Shown here: positions 1-10,090 of the stretch, one piece after another
Layout: each line of letters starts with the position of its first letter
Position numbering within the stretch: position 1 is the first letter of the stretch
Assembly (NCBI GenBank): GCA_965153355.1
Contig: OZ231128.1
Span: 47,492,001-47,556,000 of the forward strand
DNA: 64,000 bases
DNA from: Flaccisagitta enflata
Lineage: Eukaryota; Chaetognatha; Sagittoidea; Aphragmophora
Direction: 5' to 3'
Program-made: the position numbers and the translations under genes
The notes under the pieces: generated by a model
Told to the model about the DNA's origin: nothing
Seen by the model: only the letters and a program-made list of their open reading frames with translations
Databases searched by the model: none

Positions 1-90
1 GACAAACGCGAATGTCACGTCGCTTCTTCTTCAAAACGGCGCAGATCCAATGGAATGTGTATGTGAAGATGAGACAGAGAGGCTGATGAT
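1..90 (+). CDS. Partial ankyrin-repeat exon at window edge
   Basis: This is the tail of an ankyrin-repeat exon cut by the window start. In the frame beginning at base 2 it reads TNANVTSLLLQNGADP followed by an acidic stretch, the usual end of an ankyrin repeat helix pair. Bases 1-50 are almost identical to 769-820 in the next ankyrin exon, so the two derive from a local duplication. A possible splice donor (GTACAT) follows at 91, and a repeat element begins at about 101. Ankyrin repeats bind protein partners; nothing here shows which. The join to the exon at 615 is not frame-compatible with this donor, so they may belong to different genes or the donor is wrong. Confidence 0.45.
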
Positions 91-100
91 GTACATGTCT

Positions 101-323
101 TTTTTAGTCGCGTGCACTTGACTCTACAACCCGCTTTGTCGGTCCGTCCATCGGTCCGTCTGTCAGTCCGTCCGTCGGCCCGTCCGTCCATCCATCACAC
201 TTTACTTTTTTGGGGTTTTAGGGATTTTTGGCTTTACTGCTACTGCCCATATGATCTGGTGACCTCAATTACGGCCCCTGCCCACCTACACGCGACTGGG
301 GTAGCCGTGTATCCGGCTTTGTT
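101..323 (+). mobile_element. HINE-like non-autonomous element, copy 1
   Basis: The copy starts TTTTTAGTCGCGTGCACTTG, continues with CCGTCC-rich short tandem repeats, and ends with the hairpin segment GTAGCCGTGTATCCGGC and CTTGTT. The same ends recur in more than ten places in this window. This copy lies between the ankyrin exons, in probable intron sequence. Confidence 0.7.
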
Positions 324-600
324 CTTTCTTTATCTCATCCTCCTTTAATTCTCTTGTCTCTATCTTTGTCCCATCATTCTTTAATTCCCTTGTCTGTCTT
401 TGTCTCATTGTCTTTTATTTCCTATGTCTCTCTGTCTCATTCTCCTTTATTTCCTTTGTCTCTCTCTTTGTCTCATTCTCTTTCATTTCCTTTGTCTCTA
501 TCTTTCACTCATTCTACTTTATTTTGCATTTGTCTCTCTCTATCTCATCCTTTTTTTCTTTTTCTCTCTCTTTGTCTCTTTTTTAGTTGGTTTCAAATAT
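324..600 (+). repeat. Degenerate pyrimidine-rich tandem repeat
   Basis: About ten imperfect copies of a ~25-base unit (TTTGTCTCATTCTCCTTTAT and variants) fill the probable intron before the ankyrin exon. It ends in a long pyrimidine tract that could serve the acceptor at 613-614. The reading frame open across it encodes only S/L/F low complexity and is not taken as coding. Confidence 0.7.
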
Positions 601-614
601 CCTTTTTTCATCAG

Positions 615-1074
615 AAACTCATCAAGGAGCAAATCGATTTGGTGTCAAATTGCTATGATGGCAAAGTGGGAGAGGTGGAGGAATTCATCCAACGATTCGG
701 CGCCAAAACCGTCCTCGACGCGCGGAATCGATATGGCAGGAGTTGTCTTTTCAAGTCTTGCTCAGGAGGGACAAACGCGAATCTCACGTGGCTTCTTCTA
801 CAAAACGGCGCAGATCCAAATGACAAGGTTACCTTGTACAATTATCATGTCCTGACAAGGGCCAGTGAGTCTGCAACCGCATCTCACGTGGAGATTTTGT
901 TGGCTTACGGCGCGAAGGCGGACAATGACGACTCTCACGCGTTGTACGCTGTGTGGTCTCCATATGATCAAGAGGATCAAAGAAAGAAGGCGAGACTTTT
1001 GCTCCAAAATGGCGCAGATCCAAACGCGGAAAAACAAGGCCAAGAGATGTCCAATAGATGCGTCCTCGTTAGAT
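615..1074 (+). CDS. Ankyrin-repeat protein, internal exon
   Basis: A phase-0 exon of about 153 codons encodes roughly four ankyrin repeats. Two show the canonical helix-2 ending LLLQNGADPN, and one reads VEILLAYGAKAD. It follows an acceptor (TTTTTTCATCAG, ending at 614) and ends at a good donor (AGAT|GTAAGA, GT at 1075-1076), leaving phase 1. Upstream codons open in this frame are simple-sequence and are excluded. Ankyrin repeats are protein-binding scaffolds, and no catalytic or membrane segment is visible. The next exon was not identified: the sequence downstream is low complexity and then the Helentron. The gene may therefore be interrupted, or have a long intron holding the transposon. 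Confidence 0.7.
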
Positions 1075-1200
1075 GTAAGATATTATCAAGATATAAAGAT
1101 ATTAAGATATTAAGATATTAAGATATTAAGATATTCAGATATTAAGATATAATGATATAATGATATGAAGATATAAAGATATTGAGAGGAAGACAAAAAT
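1075..1200 (+). repeat. GATATTAA-type short tandem repeat
   Basis: A run of AAGATATTAAGATATT with a 9-10 base period directly follows the ankyrin exon donor. It is AT-rich and non-coding. Confidence 0.8.
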
Positions 1201-1215
1201 ATAAACTGGTTACTC

Positions 1216-1415
1216 CTTAACCCCCCCCTCCTTACTCCCCCCCTGCCTCCCCGCCCCCCCTTCACGCCTCCCCACCCCATACCTCCCCAACCCCCACCCC
1301 TCCCCAACCCCCCACGCCTCCCCAACCCCCCACGCCTCCCCAACCCCCCACGCCTCCACACCCCCCCCACACCTCCCTGCCCCCCACACCTCGCCGCACG
1401 CCTCCCCCTAAGCCT
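1216..1415 (+). repeat. C-rich minisatellite (ACGCCTCCCCAACCCCC)
   Basis: There are at least four clean copies of a ~17-base unit within a strongly C-rich, G-poor tract. The minus strand is G-rich with many runs of three or more G, so it could form G-quadruplexes. Nothing recognisable is present from 1416 to 1690, which is AT-rich sequence. Confidence 0.7.
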
Positions 1416-1694
1416 CCACAGACATGAAGAGACATAAGAGACATATGCGACGTAAAAGATGTAAGAGACATAAGAGAAGAGAATATATGATATGACTAAA
1501 TAAGTTGTGATATGAATGATGAAAATATGAGAATTGAGACATTTAATAAGTAACCAAAGGCAAACTTCATTAAAAAAAAATAATTTGATTCATACCACCC
1601 ACATGCACTGTCAGCTGAAAGGCATAGATTTAGTTCAAATTCTTATTAAAGTAGACTAAAAATTTAAAGTTCTTCCTCCAGCTAATAGTGCATG

Positions 1695-1779
1695 GAAATA
1701 TAAATGTTACTAACAAATATGATGAACAACAAGGCATTAGCATCATCATCCTTTTATTTGTTAGTAACATTTATATTTC
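1695..1779. repeat. 25-bp perfect inverted repeat 3' of the Helentron ORF
   Basis: GAAATATAAATGTTACTAAC... at 1695-1719 is the exact reverse complement of 1755-1779, with a 35-base spacer. It lies 61 bases beyond the Helentron stop codon on the transcribed (minus) strand. A minus-strand AATAAA (1753-1758) lies at its edge. It could be a 3' terminal hairpin of the transposon or an RNA 3'-end structure; the spacer contains AACAAGG, the motif that ends the small elements elsewhere in the window. Confidence 0.75.
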
Positions 1780-1839
1780 TTCCACCCTCTTATGAATCAA
1801 ATTATTTTTTTTCAGTAGCAAGAACTTATACAATAACGA

Positions 1840-4800
1840 TCAAATTGGTTTACAAACAGAAATCAATGCATGATCAGAGTAATAGCAATGACTCAAGCGT
1901 ACTTGTGGTTCGAAAGAAACATTTTTGCAATAGACATGATCAATAAGTCCGCCTTGCAGATGAGTTGGAGTTGTAACAATTTGAGAGAATCCATTTGAGA
2001 GAATCGTTCTGATGACGAAATCCTTTGGTTCGACAGAAAAGTCAATGTTAAAGTCACCGACGATGTAACAGGCTTTTGTTCCTCTTGCGAGACACCCAAG
2101 ATCTTTGAGAAACTCTGATTTGTTGGCATTTTTCGATCGATAAACGTTAATGACGTCAAATTCATCACAAGCTACCTTCACCATTTGATACAGTTCTTTG
2201 TTGAAGATTCCAGCAACAACAAATCCCGTTCTGAAATAGACAGCGACGCCTTTTCCATGACCTTGGCTGACCAACTGCAAGTTATAACCTTGCAGTGGAA
2301 AATTATCGTTAGTATGTCCTCCATCGCACCACGTCTCTTGCAATGCGATGACACTTGATCGAATTTTTGCATTATTTTCAATGTCTTGGTGATGTTTCAT
2401 CAGTGATCTTATGTTCATGGAAGAAATGAGGACTTCTTGTCGATTTGAAATATCATTCTCTGCTAGTTCTTGGAGTCTCTGGAGTTCTTCCATGGCCGTA
2501 TTTGAAGGATAAATTTTGTCCTTTGGAAATTCATTGAGGATGAAGAGTTGGTCAAGTTTCTGTACTCTGCTCAAAATGACGTAGCCTTGAGCAGCTTCCC
2601 TTACAGATTTCAAGTCGGCGATCAATTGCTTTGGAGCTTTGATTGTCGAGCCTTGAATCTTGTGGGCGGTGCTGGCAAATGCCACCTTCAGAGGAAACTG
2701 CGTTGCCAGCATGAAATCATTTTGTGAAGTCGGATTTTTGGACAAATGGAATCGGCATTCAATTTTTGCGATGGGCGTCACGGGGATGTTGGGAAATTTC
2801 TCTTGAAGAGATCTAGAATTTTGTTTTCTTTTTTGTTGGCCGACTTTCACATTTTCAAATTGGACCAATATAGATTTCACGGTTTTGTTGCTTGATGTTT
2901 CGAATCCAATAACTTCGCCGAGAGCACCATTTGCCAAGGAATCTAAAGTGTCGACGTTGTAGGTCAACATGACCCTTGCTCCAATTTTCAAGTCCAACTT
3001 ATATTGAAGTGGCGTGTTGAAGATACAACCATCTGCTTTCAACTTTGGAGCTTTAGGGGTTCCGTCTCGATTCTGCAGCTTCTTGCCAGATCTGCTGACT
3101 GAAGCGACAAAGGAGTGAAGTTGTCCTTGCATGGCATTGAGTCGTTGGTTATTTATTTTGTTGACTCCATTGTTTGTGCAGTTAACATGAAGAGCATCAA
3201 TGGGTAAGGCTGGATCTTTTTCACTGATGACTCGGCCTTCGAGAGTGCGACAATCTTCCTCGGTGTGGTCCCCTGTCCGCATCCGGTTCAGAATATCAGC
3301 GTAGACTCTGTCCTCGCCTTGACGGTGGTTATGAGTCAAGAAGACAATTTGGAATTTGCGCCACAATGGATCAATCATATATGGTAAATGGTAATCCGCA
3401 CACAATGGTTGTTGGAAAATGTATCGGCCCATCACCGGCTTCAATTGCTGAATGTCTCCACATAGAAAAATGGCACAGCCACCAAATGGATCCTCCATAT
3501 TTTGCTTTAATTCTCGGAGACGCAGATCAAGTTGATATAACATGTCCGCTTTCATCATGCTGTATTCGTCAACGATCACTATTCTTAGGTTTTTCAAGGC
3601 TTCTCTTTTCTCGTCTCTCGTTTTGTCTGCAAGAGACAAGAACTCGTTTCCAAAGCCAAAATTAAATGCGCTGTGGAGTGTCATCCCATCCACATTTGAA
3701 GCCGCACAACCCGTAAACGCTGTAATTAAAACATATGGTTTATCTGGATCATCTCCCGCTTGGCGCAATTGTTTTTCAAACCATTGAGAAATCACTCTGA
3801 TGACTTGACTCTTTCCCGCACCAGCACCTCCTTGAACAATAACGAGAGGTGGTTTCACCTGTGTAGGTTTTTTCCTACTTACTTGGATTTCAAAAGCACA
3901 CTTGAGACAAATGTTTAATACAGACTGTTGGTCTGGATCCAGTTTGCGGGTTAGATCCACCAAATCCTTTTCAGTTTCGAGGATTACAGTTTTGAAGAGA
4001 CCCGTACTCGCTTCATTTTCTTGTTGCGGTAGATTGTCTGGGTCAATATGAGAGTAATCAGGATGATCTTCAACACCCTCCGCTTCGCATTCGTCTTTGT
4101 CTTGTTCATTTTGTGGATCCATTTCATCGCCTATAGTGTTAATTAGCTCTTGAGCTCTTTCTAGTCCCTCTTCCACTGACTCGAGAAATGGCATGATCTT
4201 GCTTTTTACTCCACCAATGTTTGCGTTGGAAAATGTGACTTGGCAGACTTCCATATCCTCTCTTTCTCTTTCCAAATTTGAGTTCTTGCAGTTGCAATGA
4301 GGATGGTATAACTGCAGCTCAGAGAAGAGGTACTCGTGAGGATTTTTTTCACGATTGAATTTGCAGTAACGTAGTACTTGAAGGGATCTGCACCTCATGT
4401 ATGGGTGTTCTCCTGGTTTCACATCTGTAATTTCAATGAATTTTGGCAACTCCAGAACTTCGTCCAAGTTATCATATTCTCTAGTAATGATATGATTGTC
4501 GTAGATTGGCAATCCATTCTTGTCAAAAGTCTTCGCTACTTTTTTGGATGAGAAATCAAAGTCTTCATCAATTTTTCCAACTGACTGGTAACGTTTGACA
4601 AATTGCGCGTAACTTAAGTCCTTGATGTGTGGTTGTTTGGAGCAATTCCGTCTCAGGTACTTTTCGTATATAGACGGTTTCTCCTGGTACTTTCCTGTTC
4701 GACCTTCCACCTCGACAATCTTGTCACATTTGTGAACTTCTTTTTCATCCACTTTTTCTAAGTAGCGACTGGGATTGAAACCGGTTGCGGCAAAAATGGT

Positions 4801-7800
4801 GGTAATACTTGATTCCTTCATGTGCATACTTGGCAAGATCCGATAATAGGCTTCGCTCTCGCCCATTTGTCTGTGGGTGAGAAAAACGGACACCATTTTC
4901 TTTAATTGCGTTTTGAGATCTTCATGCATGAATTCCTTCAAAGCTTCTTGCAACATCTTCATTGCGCCACTGTTGTCTTTACAATAGTAGTCGCTTATGT
5001 AAGTAATCACTGCGAAATAGTCCAGACATAGTTGGAAATCCATGTTTCCATTCCACGCTTGAATCCACTCTGGATTGTAGGTGTTAACCATGATTTCATC
5101 GACGTCTCTTTTGTAGTGGATAGTGTATCCTCTCTTGTTTACTGATAAGGCAGCTTTGTATCTCTCCAACATGGGTAAAGGGTCTGGTGTCAGATTGGTG
5201 ATATCAATGAGAGAAAGCATTTTTTCAACTCTTGTCTCGATGATCAAAATCAGCTCCTCCTCTCTGTCATCAAGTTGGCTCTCTTTCTTTTCCAATTCTT
5301 GAATCTGGACGCGACCATCATCTCCCACGACATCTTGCAGAAATTCTTGTAGGTCGACCGGGACGTTCGTACTCTTTTCGTGACTTTTCTCAGCAATGAG
5401 AGCTTGTAATTGCCACTTCAGTTGACGTTCTTGGCAAATATCTTGAATCTTCTCTTGATTGTGGAGGCATACTGACATCATCTTGGTTTCGTCTTCAAGA
5501 ACATCTTTCACAGCTTCGAGAAAAATAGCATGCTTCAACATCTTTTCCTTTCTTTCCTTCTCATCTGGATAAATGATGTGGGATGGCGCGCTAATTGTTG
5601 TTTGATGAATTGGAAAGCGAGGAAAATTGAAGCGACAGGTTGTGCCATATTTCTGACAGGCTTTCTTTGTGTGATGGTGAATGTTGACCTCTTTGACAAT
5701 TTCCTTGGTTGCTGGATTTTTCAGACTGACCGATACAAAGAGGTCGGCAAAAGAAACTAAAGATTTTGTGTGTGTTGAAGATAACATGTCACCTGCCTTG
5801 ATGAGGTTGAGACCTTCCACAATGTTTCGAATATCCTGATTTGGAAGGGCGGAGAATCGCAACCAATCCATCCACAGAGTCCCGTGGGCGTGAGGGGCAC
5901 CGCGGAACTGAAACTCAATTCTGTAGTTGAAGTGGTCCACTGTCAGTGGAGATACGCGACTCAACACAATGTGCTTTATGAACATCTTCAATCTGTGCTG
6001 GAAATTCAAAGTTGCATTGAGTAGGTTGTTGCGGATGAACTCATGCTTGGATGGATAGGCCTTTAGGAAGTCTTCCAATGGTTCACCATCGACGTAGTAC
6101 TTTTCCTCTCCGTTGATACTCTCAAATGCAACTTTATGGCCTTCTAAAAGCGACGTGAAGTTTTCTGGCCAACGAACGTCGGCGCAGGAGAGAGTGAAGA
6201 AGAAAGTGAACGGACCGAGATTCTCCAATTTTGCAAAAAGTTCTCCACGAGCTTGTTTCCAGTATCTCGGCGTATTCTTAATATTATCGAGGACCATGTA
6301 AGGGTCTTCAAGCGTGTAAACGCTGGAGCCATCTGGCCTGACCCTTTCTAGTCCTCTTTGAAATGATAAATTGATGTTGCGTGTCATCTGCTTCATCTCT
6401 GTGTGAGCTGCGGCCATGAAAACGTATGGAGGGCAGTTTCCACAGCGGTCGTCTATATTAAGGATTCTCTGCACCCAGTAGTTTTGCTCTGACAGAGAGA
6501 CATCTCTCTTTTCATCCTTTCCATTTTTTCCATCGGGAAAAAAGCAAGGAAACGACTTCACTTCCAAGTCTTCCTCATACAGAATGCTTTGAGGTATTTT
6601 TCCTTCTCCTGGGGCAACCCTTGTAGGCTCCTCTGCGTTTTCCTGAACATTTTCCTCAACATAGATTTCTGGAAGGTTGTTGCCAAAGCAAGTTGAGCGA
6701 TTGTAGTTGAACTGACTTTTGCCGACAGGATCATGGGTCCTGTATTGCTTTTCCTCATCTTCCTCATCTAATTCCTGCTCTGATTTTTTTGAGTCTTGCG
6801 CTTCATCTTGAGGAGTTGGCTGAGAATTGATTTCCGATGATGAGTTGTCAATGTTTGGGCAAACAGTTGGTTGAGTAGTTATAATGTCACTGTTGGGAGA
6901 GTTTAATGATGTTTCTTGATCTGGGAACAGAATCTTGAAGCCTTCAGGATCAGTCTCCCTACAACGTTCCTTAAATCCAACATCTTCAACAATGCCTTTG
7001 TAGTGGGGATTTCCCATTTCAATGAAAGTGTGTAAGGCCTGCAAGACATTTCTCATGTTAATAAGCTGTTGATTGTGTACTCCAGGGTAATTGAGCCTTC
7101 TTTTTAGCTGAACCACTGCCAATCTTGCGTCTGTTGGGGTTCTGGGAAGCATTGTAAGAGTTTCCATCACATCTGAAGGCTCTATAGGCACACTTACAGT
7201 CTTGTCTTTCATTGCATTCATTCGAGTCTTGGGCAGCAAAACAATCTTTTGGAAAATAAGATTGCGTGCAACGAGTTGCTGCTCAAGCTCGCTGAGTTTG
7301 AGTTCTGGATGAGCTTCTATGTTGACAAATTCAAGCTTGTTTCGATTGCTCATTGGTGCCATTTTGTTGTTATCCAGATACTTTTTGCAGGTGTGACAGA
7401 CATAATCACTGGAGAGAAGTTGTGGCTCTTTAGATATCAGGCATGGAACATAAAATTTTTTTTCTGGAATGGGTCCAATGAACTTAGAAACAAAGCCTGG
7501 ACACTGGTTTTCTTGTTGTTCCTGCCAATTCTCCTGGAGTTCAATGACTTGATTTTCATGAAGTCTGCGATGACAGCAAATGCAGAAGTAAATTCTTCCA
7601 TTCCTGATAGATGCCAGGAATATTTGTCTGCGCTTGTATACAGAATCAACTTTGTGAAGGCGATAAGCTTGCTGTTGGGTATTTCGTTTCAATCTATGAG
7701 CATCAATATCTTCCTCCATCGACTTTTTCCGCCTTGCTTTCTGTTGGGTTTCTCGCTTCAATCTATGAGCATCAATATCTTCCTCCATTGACTTTTTACA

Positions 7801-9150
7801 AGAAGCTCGTTGGTACATTGCTTGCTTGGTTTTAAATGCCTCTGGATCCTCTTGCATTTGTCGTTGGCGATACTTTATATTGCTTTCTTTATTTTTTCTC
7901 CTCTTCTCAGCATCTAACTCTTGCTTAAATGTTTCCATGTTGTAGTTTCCACGCTTTTGACATGATTCATTTTTGGTCAGGTGAGTGAATAAGCGCGAAG
8001 AGTTGGCAGATGGGTTTCCACACCCTTTGCATACCTCCTTGGGTTGCTGTCTTTCATTGCTACTAGTGGTTGAGCTGATTGAAGAACTTGACATTGCTCG
8101 CTTTAGTCCTTGGCTTTGTGTCATTGGAGGACTGGAAAGATGGATATTTTCCATGGAGCAAGTTTGACGTTCAGGAAGCTTCTTTCCTTGTTTTGTAACA
8201 TCTGAGTATGTCAGCCCTGCACTCTCACTGGATGGCGCTGTATATACTGCTTGATTTTGAGTTCCAATTGAAGACTTTTTCAGCAGGAGGCAGTAGTTTT
8301 GCTCAAATTCATTATCAATGGGTTCTCTTTGAAAAGAGTGTCTTGCATCTTCACAAACATACCAAGTTGACCCCTCCTTTAAATAGGCTCGATTGTGACC
8401 AGCTTCTGCCGTACCTTGATGTGTGATGGTTCCTATCACCTCATATTGTGTTTTGTCAACAACAACTGTGTTTGGCATATGGACTGGTATTGAATTTTTC
8501 ACCGTTTTCCCATTGTTGAAAACCATTCGGAGCATTTGTATTATGATGTAATTGGGAAATGTTGAAATCCGAAGCTTTTCAAAATATGGTAGCTTGGTTG
8601 TACATGAAGAACAGGTTCTTTTATCTCCTTGTGCCTGAATTTGGAAGTGCTTGTTCAGCAATGTTTGGAGAGTTAGAGCAGGAGATGTCTTTGGCCATGA
8701 TTTAGGAAGTGCCAATCTAAGTAAAGTGTCAGATCCAGGAGCGGCATCTGGAAACAAACCACAGATGGGGCATGATGATGCTTTACCATTTACTTGGAAT
8801 CTGAACTCGTAGCTTGTTTGGATACAGAACATATCATTGGGGCAGAAGTTCAGCAGGTATCCAAATAGTTCAATTGTGTCTAGTTGATGGCCAGAATTCA
8901 ATTCAGGCCTCGCTGTTGCCTCTGCCAATTCTTTTCTCAGTTTCCAAGCACTTCTTGGGATGTCAGATCCACAACTTGTTAAGATGTTATCTAGCGTTTG
9001 AAGAAGTGGCGAAATATTTCTTTGTTGATGTAATTCTGCAAGAAATTCTGGAGTGTGGCGTAACAACTGAAGAACACTGTTGAGAGAACACATGTTGCGA
9101 TCCACCCCTCCATTTCTCAGTAGAAGAGTTGGTAAAACTTGGAGAGACAT
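1840..9150 (-). CDS. Helentron (Helitron-class) Rep-helicase-endonuclease polyprotein with USP-like N-terminus
   Basis: One intact 2436-codon frame encodes a rolling-circle transposase. The start is placed at 9150 (AAAATGTC, A at -3); the frame runs 71 codons further upstream, but that part is K/S-rich. In order: residues ~14-290 form a ubiquitin-specific-protease-like fold with a Cys box (MCSLNSVLQ, Cys21) and His box (GHNRAYL, His252). At ~372-400 there is a C-x2-C...H-x6-C zinc finger, then a KSMEEDIDAHRLKR duplication. A Cys-rich Helitron-associated region follows at ~517-700. The Helitron N domain starts near 868, with the HUH motif GAPHAHG (His1087, His1089) and the paired tyrosines Tyr1384 and Tyr1388. 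A PIF1-type helicase has Walker A GGAGAGKS (~1773), IVIVDEYSMM and GDIQQLKPV. A C-terminal APE-type endonuclease carries LQETW (Glu2272), GDFNID (Asp2366) and SDH. Endonuclease-bearing Helitrons are called Helentrons. With no stop or frameshift, it may be active or recently active. Confidence 0.93.
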   Translation of the reverse strand: MSLQVLPTLLLRNGGVDRNMCSLNSVLQLLRHTPEFLAELHQQRNISPLLQTLDNILTSCGSDIPRSAWKLRKELAEATARPELNSGHQLDTIELFGYLLNFCPNDMFCIQTSYEFRFQVNGKASSCPICGLFPDAAPGSDTLLRLALPKSWPKTSPALTLQTLLNKHFQIQAQGDKRTCSSCTTKLPYFEKLRISTFPNYIIIQMLRMVFNNGKTVKNSIPVHMPNTVVVDKTQYEVIGTITHQGTAEAGHNRAYLKEGSTWYVCEDARHSFQREPIDNEFEQNYCLLLKKSSIGTQNQAVYTAPSSESAGLTYSDVTKQGKKLPERQTCSMENIHLSSPPMTQSQGLKRAMSSSSISSTTSSNERQQPKEVCKGCGNPSANSSRLFTHLTKNESCQKRGNYNMETFKQELDAEKRRKNKESNIKYRQRQMQEDPEAFKTKQAMYQRASCKKSMEEDIDAHRLKRETQQKARRKKSMEEDIDAHRLKRNTQQQAYRLHKVDSVYKRRQIFLASIRNGRIYFCICCHRRLHENQVIELQENWQEQQENQCPGFVSKFIGPIPEKKFYVPCLISKEPQLLSSDYVCHTCKKYLDNNKMAPMSNRNKLEFVNIEAHPELKLSELEQQLVARNLIFQKIVLLPKTRMNAMKDKTVSVPIEPSDVMETLTMLPRTPTDARLAVVQLKRRLNYPGVHNQQLINMRNVLQALHTFIEMGNPHYKGIVEDVGFKERCRETDPEGFKILFPDQETSLNSPNSDIITTQPTVCPNIDNSSSEINSQPTPQDEAQDSKKSEQELDEEDEEKQYRTHDPVGKSQFNYNRSTCFGNNLPEIYVEENVQENAEEPTRVAPGEGKIPQSILYEEDLEVKSFPCFFPDGKNGKDEKRDVSLSEQNYWVQRILNIDDRCGNCPPYVFMAAAHTEMKQMTRNINLSFQRGLERVRPDGSSVYTLEDPYMVLDNIKNTPRYWKQARGELFAKLENLGPFTFFFTLSCADVRWPENFTSLLEGHKVAFESINGEEKYYVDGEPLEDFLKAYPSKHEFIRNNLLNATLNFQHRLKMFIKHIVLSRVSPLTVDHFNYRIEFQFRGAPHAHGTLWMDWLRFSALPNQDIRNIVEGLNLIKAGDMLSSTHTKSLVSFADLFVSVSLKNPATKEIVKEVNIHHHTKKACQKYGTTCRFNFPRFPIHQTTISAPSHIIYPDEKERKEKMLKHAIFLEAVKDVLEDETKMMSVCLHNQEKIQDICQERQLKWQLQALIAEKSHEKSTNVPVDLQEFLQDVVGDDGRVQIQELEKKESQLDDREEELILIIETRVEKMLSLIDITNLTPDPLPMLERYKAALSVNKRGYTIHYKRDVDEIMVNTYNPEWIQAWNGNMDFQLCLDYFAVITYISDYYCKDNSGAMKMLQEALKEFMHEDLKTQLKKMVSVFLTHRQMGESEAYYRILPSMHMKESSITTIFAATGFNPSRYLEKVDEKEVHKCDKIVEVEGRTGKYQEKPSIYEKYLRRNCSKQPHIKDLSYAQFVKRYQSVGKIDEDFDFSSKKVAKTFDKNGLPIYDNHIITREYDNLDEVLELPKFIEITDVKPGEHPYMRCRSLQVLRYCKFNREKNPHEYLFSELQLYHPHCNCKNSNLEREREDMEVCQVTFSNANIGGVKSKIMPFLESVEEGLERAQELINTIGDEMDPQNEQDKDECEAEGVEDHPDYSHIDPDNLPQQENEASTGLFKTVILETEKDLVDLTRKLDPDQQSVLNICLKCAFEIQVSRKKPTQVKPPLVIVQGGAGAGKSQVIRVISQWFEKQLRQAGDDPDKPYVLITAFTGCAASNVDGMTLHSAFNFGFGNEFLSLADKTRDEKREALKNLRIVIVDEYSMMKADMLYQLDLRLRELKQNMEDPFGGCAIFLCGDIQQLKPVMGRYIFQQPLCADYHLPYMIDPLWRKFQIVFLTHNHRQGEDRVYADILNRMRTGDHTEEDCRTLEGRVISEKDPALPIDALHVNCTNNGVNKINNQRLNAMQGQLHSFVASVSRSGKKLQNRDGTPKAPKLKADGCIFNTPLQYKLDLKIGARVMLTYNVDTLDSLANGALGEVIGFETSSNKTVKSILVQFENVKVGQQKRKQNSRSLQEKFPNIPVTPIAKIECRFHLSKNPTSQNDFMLATQFPLKVAFASTAHKIQGSTIKAPKQLIADLKSVREAAQGYVILSRVQKLDQLFILNEFPKDKIYPSNTAMEELQRLQELAENDISNRQEVLISSMNIRSLMKHHQDIENNAKIRSSVIALQETWCDGGHTNDNFPLQGYNLQLVSQGHGKGVAVYFRTGFVVAGIFNKELYQMVKVACDEFDVINVYRSKNANKSEFLKDLGCLARGTKACYIVGDFNIDFSVEPKDFVIRTILSNGFSQIVTTPTHLQGGLIDHVYCKNVSFEPQVRLSHCYYSDHALISVCKPI

Positions 9151-9468
9151 TTTCGATGTGGTTGGAGCAAAAATCGCATAAGATAGTAAAACACAATTTT
9201 TTGTGGGAAAGAATTGATGTGTTGAAGTTGAATATTTTGGAGTTTTTTGGGAATTTTTTTTTTCTCTTCTTTTTTTGGAAGTGCCAAATGATCGTATTGT
9301 AAGAATGAGGGAATATCTCAATGCAACCTCCTTAAATACTGAGGAAGGAGGTTGCGCAATCATTACACCAAAATGGCAAATAAGAATCTTATAATTTCAG
9401 CTTGAGTTGATTTGGACTAATATTGCGCAACATTTCTGGGCCAGTCTAAACTGGATTCTATTGGAGAA

Positions 9469-9473
<5 letters not shown>

Positions 9474-9549
<76 letters not shown>

Positions 9550-9733
9550 TTGAGAGAAGCTAAGAAAGAGAAAAGAGATGAGAGAGAGAATGAGAGAGAG
9601 AGAGAGAGAAGAAGAAGAAGAAGAAATAGATTGCTCAACATTCACATATGATTCGAAATCGGGAATCCTAGGAGAGAGAAGAGAGAGAGAGAGAGATATT
9701 GCGCAACATTTCTGGGTCCAAGCTGGATTCGAT

Positions 9734-9821
<88 letters not shown>

Positions 9822-9860
9822 AAGATATAAGATATTCGATAAGTATTAAGACAAAGATGT

Positions 9861-9937
<77 letters not shown>
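9474..9937. repeat. Three AG/CT microsatellites separated by duplicated spacers
   Basis: Long (GA)n tracts lie at about 9474-9547, 9737-9818 and 9860-9937. The spacer TATTGCGCAACATTTCTGGG plus the following ~25 bases occurs at 9421 and again at 9696, and AAGATATAAGATATTC also occurs twice. The block has therefore duplicated as a unit. TTGCGCAA is itself palindromic and recurs at 9352. No gene is seen here. Confidence 0.85.
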
Positions 9938-9940
<3 letters not shown>

Positions 9941-10039
9941 AGATATAAGATATTCAATAAGTATCAAGAGATTAAGATGTAAAGAAATAGAGAAATGAAG
10001 AGAAAACCCTAAAAATCGTCTTTTGAAAATTTCTCATCA

Positions 10040-10089
10040 CTGAGCTTCCTTCAGACCCTCTTATAGAGATGCGAGGACGCATCTAAAAA
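10040..10089 (-). mobile_element. Palindromic element end, AGATGCG subfamily
   Basis: On the minus strand this reads TTTTTAGATGCG-TCCT-CGCATCT followed by CTATAAGAGGGTCTG. It is the same layout as the AGTCGCG element ends and matches a second copy at 34780-34818. It lies 5' of the Helentron frame in the same orientation and could be that element's own 5' end; this is inference. Confidence 0.55.
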
Positions 10090-10090
10090 G

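Noticed and set aside
354-614. N-terminal half of the frame leading into the ankyrin exon
   Set aside because: A pyrimidine tandem repeat with a clear acceptor at its end; it is intron, not coding.
1055-1074. AGATGCGTCCTCG in the ankyrin exon matching the element end at 10089
   Set aside because: A 13-base match lying in coding frame without the rest of the palindrome; chance or an old relic cannot be separated.
9151-9363. N-terminal 71-codon extension of the Helentron frame
   Set aside because: K/S-rich, follows no better start, and the downstream ATG at 9150 has an A at -3 directly before the conserved domain.
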